Both the position numbers and the translations under genes were made by a program. Of a DNA stretch of 26,665 nucleotides, positions 11,512 to 20,934 are shown in pieces. The stretch is taken from positions 1-26,665 of IMG/VR virus record IMGVR_UViG_3300006793_000231; one strand, given 5' to 3'. How positions within the stretch are numbered: the first letter of the stretch is position 1; the number at the start of each line of letters is the position of its first letter. The DNA is from a virus. The notes beneath the pieces were generated by a model that did not search any database, had not been told where the DNA came from, and worked only from the letters and a program-made list of their open reading frames with translations.

Positions 11512-12729
11512 ATGGCATTAAACGATTTCCAAGAGAAATTTGATAATAGTTACCAAGAAATCTTCCAGAAAGTATTGGTTTCAAAACCTATTGCAAACTC
11601 TCGATTCATGAGTGAATTAACTTATGGAGAATCTTTGGAACGATTCGCTTACGACATCTCAGGTGTTCAAGTGCGAGACGTGACACGAGGTTCAGCTTCA
11701 ACAATCGACACAATAACTGACTCAACAGAATTGATTCAAGTTAACATCGAAAAAGAAGCAACATTCCACCTATCAGATGGTGAAATGACTCAAGCAGGTC
11801 CACTTAGCCCAGGAGAAGTGATTGGAGGAAAGGTAGCAAAGAAAGTTGCTATTGACCTTGACGCACGATTCTTCGGAGAAGTGTCAAACGCAAATAACAC
11901 TTTTGACACAGGAGACCTAACTACTTTAGCTTCAACAGGTACACCTATTACTTTGAGCAACACAACTGTTCCTCAAATGGTGGCACGAATGAACGCTAAA
12001 CTACAATACGCAGAGAACATTGATACTTCATCAAACATGGCTCTTGTTGTAGACGCTTACGCAGTAGCAGATATTGAAGAATACCTATTGAGTAAGAACA
12101 TTGACCTTGCTGGAGCAACATTCCGAAACGGATACGCAGGTTCAGTAAACGGAGCAGAGGTATATGTTTCTAACAACCTAACAGGAGAAGTAGTGTTGGG
12201 ACTAGCAACAAACCCTACTGATGGAGATACAATAACTGTTAACGGAATTGTATTCACTTTTGAAGCTACTCTAGCAACAGCAGGAGGACTTCACATCGGA
12301 TCAGCAGTTGATGCTACACGAGCAAACGCAGCAGTAGCTATGAACGCTATTGATACAGCGATTGCAGAAGCAACAGACACTGGTTACCAAGTTCTTTCAG
12401 CAGCAGACCAAGCTACTTGGAATGCTCTACAAGTTACAGCAACAGACTCAGCATCAGCTGACACGTTGACACTTGTATGTAAAGGAGCTGGACGACTTAT
12501 CGTTTCAGAAACTCTTACAGATGGTACAGATACATTTGAAAGTCCATTCATCCACTCTTACTTTGGTAAGAAAGGAGCAATTGACTTGGTTACACAAGAC
12601 GTGTCACCAGTTGACGTACGAAAGACAGCTGACCGAAGAGGATCAAACATCTTCTCAAGTTACCTAGCTGGAATCAAAACTTTCGCAGACGGAGCAAAGC
12701 AGTTCCTAGATGTAAAAATCATTGCGTAG
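11512..12729 (+). CDS. Major capsid (coat) protein with an inserted domain
   Basis: A 405-residue protein placed directly after the scaffold. Residues 1-225 and 344-405 read as an HK97-fold coat (PLSPGEVIGGKVAKKVAIDL; DAYAVADIEEYLLSK; ending SSYLAGIKTFADGAKQFLDV). Residues about 226-343 form an insertion of the phage beta-domain type (NPTDGDTITVNGIVFTFEAT, AMNAIDTAIAEAT, VTATDSASADTLTLVCKG), which is found in several virion proteins and probably lies on the outer surface. The gene uses CGA for 11 of 12 arginines. It starts with ATGGCA after ACAAATAA, without a Shine-Dalgarno sequence. The family is inferred from order and pattern, not from a search. Confidence 0.85.
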   Translation: MALNDFQEKFDNSYQEIFQKVLVSKPIANSRFMSELTYGESLERFAYDISGVQVRDVTRGSASTIDTITDSTELIQVNIEKEATFHLSDGEMTQAGPLSPGEVIGGKVAKKVAIDLDARFFGEVSNANNTFDTGDLTTLASTGTPITLSNTTVPQMVARMNAKLQYAENIDTSSNMALVVDAYAVADIEEYLLSKNIDLAGATFRNGYAGSVNGAEVYVSNNLTGEVVLGLATNPTDGDTITVNGIVFTFEATLATAGGLHIGSAVDATRANAAVAMNAIDTAIAEATDTGYQVLSAADQATWNALQVTATDSASADTLTLVCKGAGRLIVSETLTDGTDTFESPFIHSYFGKKGAIDLVTQDVSPVDVRKTADRRGSNIFSSYLAGIKTFADGAKQFLDVKIIA

Positions 12730-12751
12730 TTTACGACTCAATTCTACACTT

Positions 12752-12765
12752 CACTCTATGGAGTG
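12752..12765 (+). terminator. Hairpin after the coat gene, possible partial terminator
   Basis: CACTC (12752-12756), loop TATG, GAGTG (12761-12765), followed by TGGGGTTTGGGTT. The tail is not a clean T-run, so termination would be partial, which could lower expression of downstream tail genes compared with coat. Confidence 0.3.
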
Positions 12766-12796
12766 TGGGGTTTGGGTTATAAATTAAACAAATAGT

Positions 12797-13423
12797 ATGA
12801 CAGCAGCCAATATCATTAAAAAGTTTGAATTATTCATGGACGACACTACAGAGCTTTCGTCTGATGAAGCGTTAGATTTAGTAAATAAGGTATACCAATT
12901 CGTATGTATGCAGAACGAGTGGGCATTTCTTCATAAGGAGTTCTCAGGTACACAGTCAACATCTGTGGATTATATTGCATTACCTAGCGACTTTGCTTAC
13001 GTTGCATCTAACCGAAACTACTCTGATATAACAGCTTATGAGGCTTCTAATCCTGTAGTATTTGTTGGAACAGAGTATTCTCCTGTGAAGATTGTATCTT
13101 ACTCAGATCGTCGCCAGTACCTTAACCAAGATGGTTATGCATATGTTGATTTAGACAATGACCGATTGGTGTTCACAAAGCAGCCAGCGTCAGCTAAGTC
13201 TGTAGAATTTGACTATCATGCTGTACCTACTGATTTAACAACATCTACTTCACCAGTATTCCCAGATAGATTCCACGATGTTATCTATCATGGAATGTGT
13301 GTGGACGATTTTATTATTCAACAGTCTGACAAGGCTAAGTCATATGCTCGTGAGAATGATGCTAAGTATAATACATACTTAGATAGTATGATTATGTGGA
13401 ATAGTCGGTTTGCAGTATTATAA
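12797..13423 (+). CDS. Head-tail adaptor protein (P22 gp4 / T7 gp11-like)
   Basis: A 208-residue protein. The N-terminus is a helical pair (LSSDEALDLVNKVYQFVCMQ) followed by NEWAFLHKE and then YIALPSDFAYV. This arrangement of LVN-x-x-Y, an aromatic E-W-x-F-L step and ALPSDF is typical of the short-tail adaptor that docks under the portal and closes the head. A C-terminal helix (VIYHGMCVDDFIIQQSDKAK) also fits. It follows the coat gene and precedes the tail hub by 2 bases, as in short-tailed phages. It supports podovirus-like morphology. Specific family assignment would need a profile search. Confidence 0.7.
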   Translation: MTAANIIKKFELFMDDTTELSSDEALDLVNKVYQFVCMQNEWAFLHKEFSGTQSTSVDYIALPSDFAYVASNRNYSDITAYEASNPVVFVGTEYSPVKIVSYSDRRQYLNQDGYAYVDLDNDRLVFTKQPASAKSVEFDYHAVPTDLTTSTSPVFPDRFHDVIYHGMCVDDFIIQQSDKAKSYARENDAKYNTYLDSMIMWNSRFAVL

Positions 13424-13425
13424 TT

Positions 13426-15300
13426 ATGGAGAAAAAAGAAATTAAAGGATTTGCATCAGGAACACATAACCTTCTTCAGGATGAAATAATTCCTGACGAT
13501 GCTGCTTCTAACTCTTTAGGCTGGATAACTCGTGATGGGAGAGTGAAACTTGCTAATGGACGACGAACTGTCGGAGGTGATGGTGCTGCTGGAAAAAGTT
13601 ATATGGAACATACGGGGTACCGCGCAGATGGTACTGCGGTTCGTTTTCGTAAAGTAGGAACTGCTATCCAGGCTCTTGTGTCAGATGTGTGGACAGATGT
13701 TGTTACTGGGCTTACTGAGACAGCTGATTATGTTGGAGCTAACTACCAGTCACTTGCTGGGGCATTTACATATTTCTTTGGAGAGGACGGTATTTACAAA
13801 GTATGTACAGCCAATCCTACAGACAATACATCTTTATATGTAGAAGACACCAATTTCAAAGGATTTGCCTTTATTGACAGCGGACGTACTGTATTGTGGG
13901 GTAGAAAAGACGACCCAACAGGACTCTATGGTTCATGGATTGATAGTCAAGACGGCGTTGATGCTGGTCTTGGGGTGTACACAACAGTGGCGAGTGAGGC
14001 AACAACATCATTGTCAGGAACACTAGCCTTCAAGGCTGGTGGTGCTACACGCACATGTTTTGCGGTAGAGCTTACTATTACAGGTTCAGGTGAAGTGTAT
14101 ACTGATGACTTCAATGGTGTTCTTACTGGAGATGCTGGAGGAACAGGAACTATTAACTACACAACGGGCGCGTATACTGTGTCAAATGCAGGAGTAGGAA
14201 CTGTAGACTATCAGTGGGAGGATAGTAACTTACGTGGAGTTACGGACTATCGAAAAGCGTCACCACGACAGGCTGGTGAAGGATTTGTTATTCGTCAGGA
14301 CGCAGGAGGTGACTTGATTCAGACAGTTATCCCTCTTGATGGTTCATACTTCTCCTTGAAGGAAAGCTCATGTTACAAGTTCACATTGGATGCTGCGGAT
14401 ACAGACCCTACTAATGAGATCTTCCGAACAGATATTGGTGTAGCTACATTACGCTCTGCTGTTGGTACAGGACTGGGTATTATCTTTATGAATACCGCTA
14501 ACGAGTCTAAGCCACGATTGAGTATTATTGAACGAAACCCTCTTGGTGATAACTTCACAAGTAAGGATATGTTCCCTCACTTTAAGTTTGAGGACTATAC
14601 ATATGCTGATACTGCTATTGACAGCTGGGATACTTATATTGTAGTTGCTTGTCGTGAGGATTCTGATGATAATAACCGACTGTTATTGTGCGACGTTAAG
14701 GCTGATACTGTAGATTCTGTGGGATACGGCGTGCGTACCTTTACTAAGAACGCAGGAGTTCTGTATGGTGGTGATTCAGTATCTACTGCAACACATGAAC
14801 TGTTCACAGGGTTTGATGACCTTGGCATTTCAATAACTAACTTCTGGGAGTCTAAGAACGAGGAGTTTGAAAATAATGAACTTAAGAGAGTGAAACGACT
14901 ACGTTTCAAGGGACTTATTGCACCAGACCAGAATGTATCAGTATATATCAGCCTTGATGACGGAGGAGAACAGCTGATCGGTACTATTCGTGGCGACGGT
15001 TCTTATGTAGATGGCTCAGCGACTCACGCTGTGGGTACATATATGGTGGGTAATGAGGTAATAGGAGGTGACGATACTGTGAATGTGTCAGATTACTACA
15101 TGGAAATTAAGGCTAAAATGTCTAAATTCCAGAAGAGAAAGCTGAGATTTGTGGCCAATGCCATTGGGTATTTTGACCTGGAAAGTATTGAAGACCATGA
15201 CATATGGCGTTATCAGGATAAAATTCCAGCGAAATACCGAATTAAGCAGAATGTAAGCCTTGATGGTGAGACCACAGATTTGGACAATCCACAATATTAA
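13426..15300 (+). CDS. Tail hub / stabilisation protein (P22 gp10 or T7 gp12-like)
   Basis: A 624-residue protein. The N-terminus starts with the phrase KEIKGFASGTHNLLQDEIIP then DDAASNSLGWITRDGRVKLA, the classic beginning of nozzle proteins (loss of a site, then 'D-G-R-x-x-x-x-x-G-R'). Repeated blade-like strands follow, with a late section LKRVKRLRFKGLIAPDQNV and KMSKFQKRKLRFVANAIGYF, close to gp12-type ends. Residues about 186-263 look like an inserted beta domain (GTINYTTGAYTVSNAGVGTV). The protein forms the central tube of the short tail and keeps DNA in. Stop TAA at 15298-15300 lies next to the next promoter. Confidence 0.7.
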   Translation: MEKKEIKGFASGTHNLLQDEIIPDDAASNSLGWITRDGRVKLANGRRTVGGDGAAGKSYMEHTGYRADGTAVRFRKVGTAIQALVSDVWTDVVTGLTETADYVGANYQSLAGAFTYFFGEDGIYKVCTANPTDNTSLYVEDTNFKGFAFIDSGRTVLWGRKDDPTGLYGSWIDSQDGVDAGLGVYTTVASEATTSLSGTLAFKAGGATRTCFAVELTITGSGEVYTDDFNGVLTGDAGGTGTINYTTGAYTVSNAGVGTVDYQWEDSNLRGVTDYRKASPRQAGEGFVIRQDAGGDLIQTVIPLDGSYFSLKESSCYKFTLDAADTDPTNEIFRTDIGVATLRSAVGTGLGIIFMNTANESKPRLSIIERNPLGDNFTSKDMFPHFKFEDYTYADTAIDSWDTYIVVACREDSDDNNRLLLCDVKADTVDSVGYGVRTFTKNAGVLYGGDSVSTATHELFTGFDDLGISITNFWESKNEEFENNELKRVKRLRFKGLIAPDQNVSVYISLDDGGEQLIGTIRGDGSYVDGSATHAVGTYMVGNEVIGGDDTVNVSDYYMEIKAKMSKFQKRKLRFVANAIGYFDLESIEDHDIWRYQDKIPAKYRIKQNVSLDGETTDLDNPQY

Positions 15301-15308
15301 GGTATAAT
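15281..15308 (+). promoter_or_regulatory. Promoter TGGACA-16-TATAAT
   Basis: TGGACA (15281-15286) lies inside the end of the hub gene and TATAAT (15303-15308) right after its stop. The following AATTAGTAAC repeats the GGTATAATTA pattern. The leader to the ATG at 15343 would be about 28 bases. Confidence 0.5.
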
Positions 15309-15342
15309 TAGTAACAAACGAGTGGGAATTTAATTACAATAC

Positions 15343-17520
15343 ATGTCAGTAAATATAAGAAAGGTTGTAGCCGACTTCAATACAAGTCTTAGTACGAAAA
15401 TTTCCGCTGGAGACACTACTTTTACATTATCATCTGCTACAGATGATAGTTCTGTTGTGCTTGCAGACGGTCAATACTGTTTCACGATTAACAATGGATC
15501 ATCAAACAAGGAGTACCTTGTAGGTACACTTGATGGGTCTACAAAGATTGTGACAGCAGTTAGTACAGTAACACGCCAAGGTGTAGAGACATCTGGTGCT
15601 GTTAATGAACACCGTGTAGGTTCACCTGTGATTATCTCAGATTTCACAGCTATTTTGGACGTTGTTAAGACTCTTCGTGGTGAAAAAGACCTTGATGGCG
15701 ACAACCCTATTGAATATGATGCAGAGCCTACTCTAGCAAGCCGAACTGAGGTTGCTACTGTCGGATACGTTTTGGATAACACTAACGGAGGTACTGTATC
15801 TGTTGCAGGTCTTATCGTTGCTGGTAACGGTGGTGAGGTTCTTGCCGCTGGAGACGTAGTATTCTTTGATACTGCTGACCAAGAGTGGAAATTGGCTGAT
15901 GCTGATACTACTTATGGTGATGATGTGCAGTTTGGTATCGCACAAGGCGCTGGTACAGACGGAGGTGCTATCACTGGAGGTGTATTGGTACGTGGTGTTG
16001 ATGATAACCAGACAGGCCTAACTGCTGGTGCTACACAGTATGTTTCCGCTACTGCTGGAGATTTAACAGAATCAGCTCCTACTAACGACATCTTTGCAGG
16101 TGTTGCTCTAAGCACTACTGATATTCTGGTAAACTTTGAGAACAGGATTACTGACTATATTGATACTGATGACCTAACACAATCTGCTGACTTACAAACT
16201 CAGACAACATCTACAAATACTATTGAGGCTGGTGAAGCTGACGCAACAACTAAGAAGAATAGTCTTGCACAGTCATTTACAGCGTCTAAAACTAAGATGC
16301 GAGGATTTAAATTGCACAAGAAAGCAGATACGGGAACATTCACAGGTAACGTGGTTGTAACTCTTCAGGCAGATAGTTCAGGAGAACCAAGTGGATCAGC
16401 TCTTGCAACAGCAACTATTTCTAATGCTAATTGGTTGTTACTAACGGACGATGCAGAATTTGAAGCCATTTTTGCTTCTGAGTATACATCATTGACAGTT
16501 GGAGATACTTACTGGATTGATGTACAACCATCTACTTCAGACAACTCAAATCATCCAAACCTAGGTGGAGATACTTCAGGTGGTGACGGAACTCTTTATT
16601 ACAACAACACAACTGACGGCTGGACTCAAATTACTAGTGCGTACTTGTACTACAAAACAATGGAGGGTAATACTAATCAGGTTGTAAAGACTGGTTCGAC
16701 AGGCAAAATCGACCCTGAACTAATATTAAGTCAAGAAACATTCACTGCATCTGGAACATGGACAAAACCCTCATCAGGAACAATGGTACTGGTTCAAGCG
16801 TGGGGTGCAGGTGGCTCTGGTGGTGCTGGTTCTGAAGACGATGATGGAAATGCTGCTGGAAATGGTGGTGGTGGTGGCTCTGGCGCTTACACAGAAAGGT
16901 GGATTAACTTCGCTGAATTAGGGAGTACAGAGACTGTAACTGTTGGTGCGGGGGGTGCAGCAAAAGTGGAGACAGACAACTCTGCTAACGGAAATCCAGG
17001 AGGAGTATCCTCATTTGGCTCTATTGTTTATGCTTATGGAGGCGGAGGCGGAGGTTCATCAACATCACCATCGGCTGTATCTTATGGAGGCGGAGGCGGA
17101 GGGTTATTCGGTGTTGGAGATAATGGTGATACAACCGCTATTGGAGAAGCGGGCGCTCCTGGGACACCTCTTTATGGAGGAAATGGGTTAGCTGTTGGTA
17201 TTTACAGTGTTGTTGGAGGAAAGGGTACTGGTGCAGGTGGTGGAAGTGGTGCTGGCTCTGATTCTATCTTCTCAGGGGCTGGTGGTGGAGGAGGACATGC
17301 GACTGGAGATGACGCAAATTCAGCCGCTGGTGGGACTTCACAAATTGGAGGAAATGGAGGTGCTGGGGCTGGTACTACAAATGGTGATGCTACTGCCACA
17401 GCTGGTTCAGTACCAGGAGGGGGTGGGGGAGGTGCTGGGTGCGCTCGTTTTGCAGAAGGACAGGTTACAGCAACATCTGGAGCTGGTGGAGACGGACAGA
17501 TCATTGTAACTGTAATTTAA
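15343..17520 (+). CDS. Tail fibre with C-terminal glycine-rich receptor-binding domain
   Basis: A 725-residue protein in several parts. Residues 1-115 resemble the virion-attachment domain of many phage fibres (TKISAGDTTFTLSSATDDSS, ending HRVGSPVIISDF). About 140-270 is a beta-rich shaft. About 285-440 looks like a jelly-roll or carbohydrate-binding-like module (AQSFTASKTKMRGFKLHKKA; GDTYWIDVQPS). Residues 467-725 are a glycine-rich tip that starts FTASGTWTKPSSGTMVLVQA and has blocks of 4-5 glycines, like the polyglycine sandwich tips of T4-like adhesins. The DNA carries a 21-base repeat of GGAGGC units at 17034-17054 and 17082-17102. It probably reads a surface receptor; the ligand is unknown. 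Confidence 0.75.
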   Translation: MSVNIRKVVADFNTSLSTKISAGDTTFTLSSATDDSSVVLADGQYCFTINNGSSNKEYLVGTLDGSTKIVTAVSTVTRQGVETSGAVNEHRVGSPVIISDFTAILDVVKTLRGEKDLDGDNPIEYDAEPTLASRTEVATVGYVLDNTNGGTVSVAGLIVAGNGGEVLAAGDVVFFDTADQEWKLADADTTYGDDVQFGIAQGAGTDGGAITGGVLVRGVDDNQTGLTAGATQYVSATAGDLTESAPTNDIFAGVALSTTDILVNFENRITDYIDTDDLTQSADLQTQTTSTNTIEAGEADATTKKNSLAQSFTASKTKMRGFKLHKKADTGTFTGNVVVTLQADSSGEPSGSALATATISNANWLLLTDDAEFEAIFASEYTSLTVGDTYWIDVQPSTSDNSNHPNLGGDTSGGDGTLYYNNTTDGWTQITSAYLYYKTMEGNTNQVVKTGSTGKIDPELILSQETFTASGTWTKPSSGTMVLVQAWGAGGSGGAGSEDDDGNAAGNGGGGGSGAYTERWINFAELGSTETVTVGAGGAAKVETDNSANGNPGGVSSFGSIVYAYGGGGGGSSTSPSAVSYGGGGGGLFGVGDNGDTTAIGEAGAPGTPLYGGNGLAVGIYSVVGGKGTGAGGGSGAGSDSIFSGAGGGGGHATGDDANSAAGGTSQIGGNGGAGAGTTNGDATATAGSVPGGGGGGAGCARFAEGQVTATSGAGGDGQIIVTVI

Positions 17521-17527
17521 TATTAAT

Positions 17528-19084
17528 ATGCCTACAATTTTAGATGATAGAAGAATAAGTGAGTTGGGACGAGGAGGTGTCTTTGAGGGAGACATCGTGC
17601 CTGGGACTGGGGGTGGAACATTACTACCCGACGGTTCTGTTAGAGGAGGAACATCACCGCAACCACAAGCACAAACCTTTGGTGCTGATGTGTTTGACTC
17701 TCCAGCTTTTCACGCTGCAGGAGGCGTAGGAGCACCTGAGCAGACTATCGGAGAGGCTCTTGGAACATTCCAAGCTCCTGCTGCAGATGTATTAGATGAA
17801 TCACGATTTATTCCACGAGATGTGAATGTAGACCAGATTCGTCGTAACACAATGCGTCAATTCCAGGGTGAGATTGATGCCGCTAACCGCGTATATGACC
17901 AACTTTTAAATGAAGCACGTATCGAAGGTCAAGGACGATTAGGTTCAGCACGAGCCATTGCAGGACGATCAGGAACACTAGGTTCTGACTTTGGAGCTGC
18001 ACAGAAGGAACAGGTACTAGGACAGAACCTTGGTATTGAACGATCTATTGGGGCAGAGCGAGGCGCAGCTATCGCAGCTATCATGGGACGAGGGCGCGCG
18101 GCAGCAGCAGAAGAGATTGCGGCCAAGCGAGCTGCATTACAGAGTGGTGTAGATAACTACATTACATTCTTAGGTGCTAAGACAGAGCGAGATGCACAAA
18201 ATCTATCTAATCTTACATCATCACTTATCGCACAGGGATTTGACCCTAGCGAAATGGATCCAGAAGAAATCGCAGCTATCGCTGAAAGCTATGGCACAGA
18301 TACTGGCACAATCCTATCAAGCTACTCTACAGCTAGGGCAGAGGCTGATGCAGCAGAGGCGGCGGCAGCTCGAGAGGGACAATTCAACCTATCAGAAGGT
18401 CAGGCACGATTTGATGCACAAGGTAACGTAATCGCACAACGAGCTAAGACATTCAAACCAACCGCAGGTACAGGCTCAAGAGGAATAGGGGCGGGATTAG
18501 ATGTGTCTAATTTGACAGAAGGTATCCTTCAGGGTGTTGCTGGACTTAAAGACCTTACACCATCACAGCGCGGTGATGTGATTAGCGAAATTATAGCATC
18601 TGGACGAGGTCAAGAGTTGAAAGATCAGTTCACAGGATTTGCAGATGCTAAAAAGAACACAATCATTGAGTTTGTGGATAAAGCGTTGACTCAATTTACT
18701 GACGCAGAAGGAAACGCACTATTGCGAGTTGGATCATCTAAGATTCCAGGAACAGACTCATTCGACTTCAATCAGACTCTCGAAACAATCAAGGCGAACA
18801 TTGGATTTAATGAACTTCAAGAAATGCGTGCTGCATCACCAACAGGAGGTGCACTGGGACAAGTTTCTGAACGAGAATTGTCTACACTGCAGGCAGTTCT
18901 AGGATCTCTTGATATTGGTCAATCGGATGCACAAATTACAGAGAACCTCAACAAGATTAGGGAGAGTGTTCAAAAATGGGGAGACGCTGTTAGACAGGCC
19001 AATGTCAATGACTACGGTACTGATGTGGTTGGATCAAACACGGTGATTGGCCCAGATGGACAAGAGTATGAGCTTACAGACTAA
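17528..19084 (+). CDS. Probable ejection (internal virion) protein
   Basis: A 518-residue protein. The first 90 residues are Gly/Pro-rich and flexible. The middle is a long Ala-rich helical region (about 100-300, including ERSIGAERGAAIAAIMGRGR and ADAAEAAAAREG), and residues about 430-490 hold ELQEMRAASPTGGALGQVSE followed by RELSTLQAVLGSLD and a final helix. The motif R-x-x-S-P-T-G-G-A-x-G-x-V-S then L-x-x-L-x-x-x-L-G-S-L-D recurs in phage virion proteins of unknown fold. Its size, composition and place after the fibre suit ejection proteins such as P22 gp7/gp20, which enter the host envelope with the DNA. The next gene starts 2 bases later. Confidence 0.5.
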   Translation: MPTILDDRRISELGRGGVFEGDIVPGTGGGTLLPDGSVRGGTSPQPQAQTFGADVFDSPAFHAAGGVGAPEQTIGEALGTFQAPAADVLDESRFIPRDVNVDQIRRNTMRQFQGEIDAANRVYDQLLNEARIEGQGRLGSARAIAGRSGTLGSDFGAAQKEQVLGQNLGIERSIGAERGAAIAAIMGRGRAAAAEEIAAKRAALQSGVDNYITFLGAKTERDAQNLSNLTSSLIAQGFDPSEMDPEEIAAIAESYGTDTGTILSSYSTARAEADAAEAAAAREGQFNLSEGQARFDAQGNVIAQRAKTFKPTAGTGSRGIGAGLDVSNLTEGILQGVAGLKDLTPSQRGDVISEIIASGRGQELKDQFTGFADAKKNTIIEFVDKALTQFTDAEGNALLRVGSSKIPGTDSFDFNQTLETIKANIGFNELQEMRAASPTGGALGQVSERELSTLQAVLGSLDIGQSDAQITENLNKIRESVQKWGDAVRQANVNDYGTDVVGSNTVIGPDGQEYELTD

Positions 19085-19086
19085 CT

Positions 19087-20826
19087 ATGGCTATAAAAAT
19101 CACAAGAGAAGAATACGAAAAGAAATTTGGTAAATCTCCTGTAGTATCTACGCAACAGCCCATCAAAATTACACGAGCCGAATTTGAAAAGAAGTTTAAG
19201 AAACCTGAAGGTGGTAGATTTGATGTACCAGCTATTCCAGAATCACGACCAGACAAGATTGCACGATTCCAGAGCGAGACTGCACAGTTCCAAGAGGAGG
19301 CTGATAAGTTTAAGGGATTTGGCTTCGTTAAGGAGACAGGCAAGGAGATTGCAAAGACACTGCTACCAGGACACGCTGGGTTACTAGAAACAGGTAAGGC
19401 ATTGGGAGATGCGGGGTCTTTTGAAGCTCTTGCTGAGAGTTCAGTACAACTAGGTACACAACAGGCTGAACTAAGAAAGCGAATTAGGGACAAAGAGGCT
19501 CGTGGAGAAGATGCCACACAACTAAAGCGTGCATTTAATACAAACCAGGACACTATCGAAGCTAACAAAAAGCAGATTGAGTCACAAAGACAAGCACTAC
19601 CGACTAACAAGCAATTCATCGGGCAAGTGGGAGCAGCTACTGTTGATACTTTAGCAGCAGGAACGTTCGGAAAGGCTGCTGCAGGACTTAAATCAGGACA
19701 ATCGGGACGAGCACTACCCACTATAATCACACCAGGTAAGGCGGGAATTGCGGGGCAAATCAAGGCAGTCGCACCAGGAGCCGCATTAGGTTACAGCTTT
19801 GATGTTACATCTGGACTACAAGAGGGAGAAGAGAATCCATTCGCACCAGGAATCGGAACACTTATTGGTGTATCTGCTCCACTATTGTCTCGAATGGTGA
19901 CAAAGACTAAAAATATCCTACCTAAGCCACAGAAGGTTAATAAGGAGATTGATGAAGTTGTGGGTAAGATCACACAGTCCAAGAAGCCCTTTATTCGTGA
20001 TAAATCAGCTAACGCATTGAAACGATTAGACACATCTGATGTAAAAACATACAAAGATTTAAATACAAAATCATCAGAGAAGATTTCTGATCTATCAACT
20101 AGCCTTGACAGAGTGTTGTCCAAAGACAAGACTCTATATAAAATAGACGACCTTGTAACAACCACCAAGGTTGGAGAACAGTCAGTTTCTACTAATCATG
20201 TGGCCAATGCTTTTGACGATCTGACCGAAATCTATACTAAAAATGGAGAGGCAGAAAAAGTGGCTCTTATCACACAATTACGTGAAAAGGCCGCAACAAC
20301 AGGCCTAACTGTTCAAGACATTAACGACCTTGCTAGGACTTATGGCATTGATGGAAAGAATGCGTTTTCAAAACTAGGAGATCCTTTGACGGGGGTAACA
20401 GCAGTTCGTGCCGAAAACACACGTAAGGGCGTTAAAGAAGCCGCACGTAGTCGTTCTGAAAATAGAGAGGTGTTTGAGCTTCTAGACGGCGAAATCTCTG
20501 ACCTATTCAAATTACAAGACTCTTCAAAGAAGATGGCTGAGCGAGTCCTGGCTCTACAGAACCGCGTGGAGAGCAAGGGACTGGGCGCTTCATTCGGAAA
20601 CCAACTATTCCAATTGATTGACATTCTTTCTTTCCGCAGTGCTGGTGGGATACTAAGATCTGTCGGAGGACAAATTAGTCCATCAAGAGGTAATTTGAAG
20701 ACACTAAACGCACTAGAACTCGAGAAGAATTTACAGAAAAATCTAAAGAAGCTAGATGATCTACTAGATATCACCAACGATATTGATTTCCAAAAGGCAT
20801 TACTAAAGTTGCTAAACGAGGGTTAG
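19087..20826 (+). CDS. Probable second ejection protein with a duplicated N-terminal motif
   Basis: A 579-residue protein. An N-terminal motif occurs twice: IKITREEYEKKF (residues 3-14) and IKITRAEFEKKF (26-37). A helical region follows (ARFQSETAQFQEEADKFKGF; ELRKRIRDKEARGED). A Gly/Ala segment lies around 215-275 (GIAGQIKAVAPGAALGYSF, FAPGIGTLIGVSAPLL), which could insert into membrane. The rest is charged and helical, ending in EKNLQKNLKKLDDLLDITND. The pattern fits a virion protein ejected with DNA and lies next to a similar candidate. The stop overlaps the end of the minus-strand peptide gene at 20823. Family unproven. Confidence 0.5.
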   Translation: MAIKITREEYEKKFGKSPVVSTQQPIKITRAEFEKKFKKPEGGRFDVPAIPESRPDKIARFQSETAQFQEEADKFKGFGFVKETGKEIAKTLLPGHAGLLETGKALGDAGSFEALAESSVQLGTQQAELRKRIRDKEARGEDATQLKRAFNTNQDTIEANKKQIESQRQALPTNKQFIGQVGAATVDTLAAGTFGKAAAGLKSGQSGRALPTIITPGKAGIAGQIKAVAPGAALGYSFDVTSGLQEGEENPFAPGIGTLIGVSAPLLSRMVTKTKNILPKPQKVNKEIDEVVGKITQSKKPFIRDKSANALKRLDTSDVKTYKDLNTKSSEKISDLSTSLDRVLSKDKTLYKIDDLVTTTKVGEQSVSTNHVANAFDDLTEIYTKNGEAEKVALITQLREKAATTGLTVQDINDLARTYGIDGKNAFSKLGDPLTGVTAVRAENTRKGVKEAARSRSENREVFELLDGEISDLFKLQDSSKKMAERVLALQNRVESKGLGASFGNQLFQLIDILSFRSAGGILRSVGGQISPSRGNLKTLNALELEKNLQKNLKKLDDLLDITNDIDFQKALLKLLNEG

Positions 20827-20894
20827 TCCCACGCATGGTTCATAAGCCAGTTGTATACCCAAAGGGCAGCTAATACTATGAAGAATGTTTGCAT
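20823..20894 (-). CDS. 23-aa hydrophobic peptide with its own promoter
   Basis: A single short ORF in a gap of about 127 bases. It reads MQTFFIVLAALWVYNW and ends NHAWD, that is one membrane-spanning segment with no basic start. The ATG lies 6 bases after the -10 box of a good minus-strand promoter (20901-20928), so the mRNA would start at or next to the A of ATG and be leaderless. The stop overlaps the stop of the convergent ejection gene. It resembles a toxin-like or membrane-active micropeptide only in size. It could be chance, but promoter and ATG spacing argue against that. Confidence 0.4.
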   Translation of the reverse strand: MQTFFIVLAALWVYNWLMNHAWD

Positions 20895-20900
20895 GACTAA

Positions 20901-20928
20901 ACTATATATGATAGTCATCAAAAGTCAA
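20901..20928 (-). promoter_or_regulatory. Minus-strand promoter TTGACT-16-TATAGT
   Basis: On the minus strand, TTGACT (20928-20923) and TATAGT (20906-20901) are 16 bases apart. The predicted start coincides with the ATG of the micropeptide at 20894. It lies back to back with the plus-strand promoter at 20935-20943. Confidence 0.45.
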
Positions 20929-20934
20929 GCGTTG

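Noticed and set aside
17202-17504. Proline-rich minus-strand ORF
   Set aside because: It is the complement of the glycine-rich fibre tip (GGN read as NCC) and so an artefact of composition.
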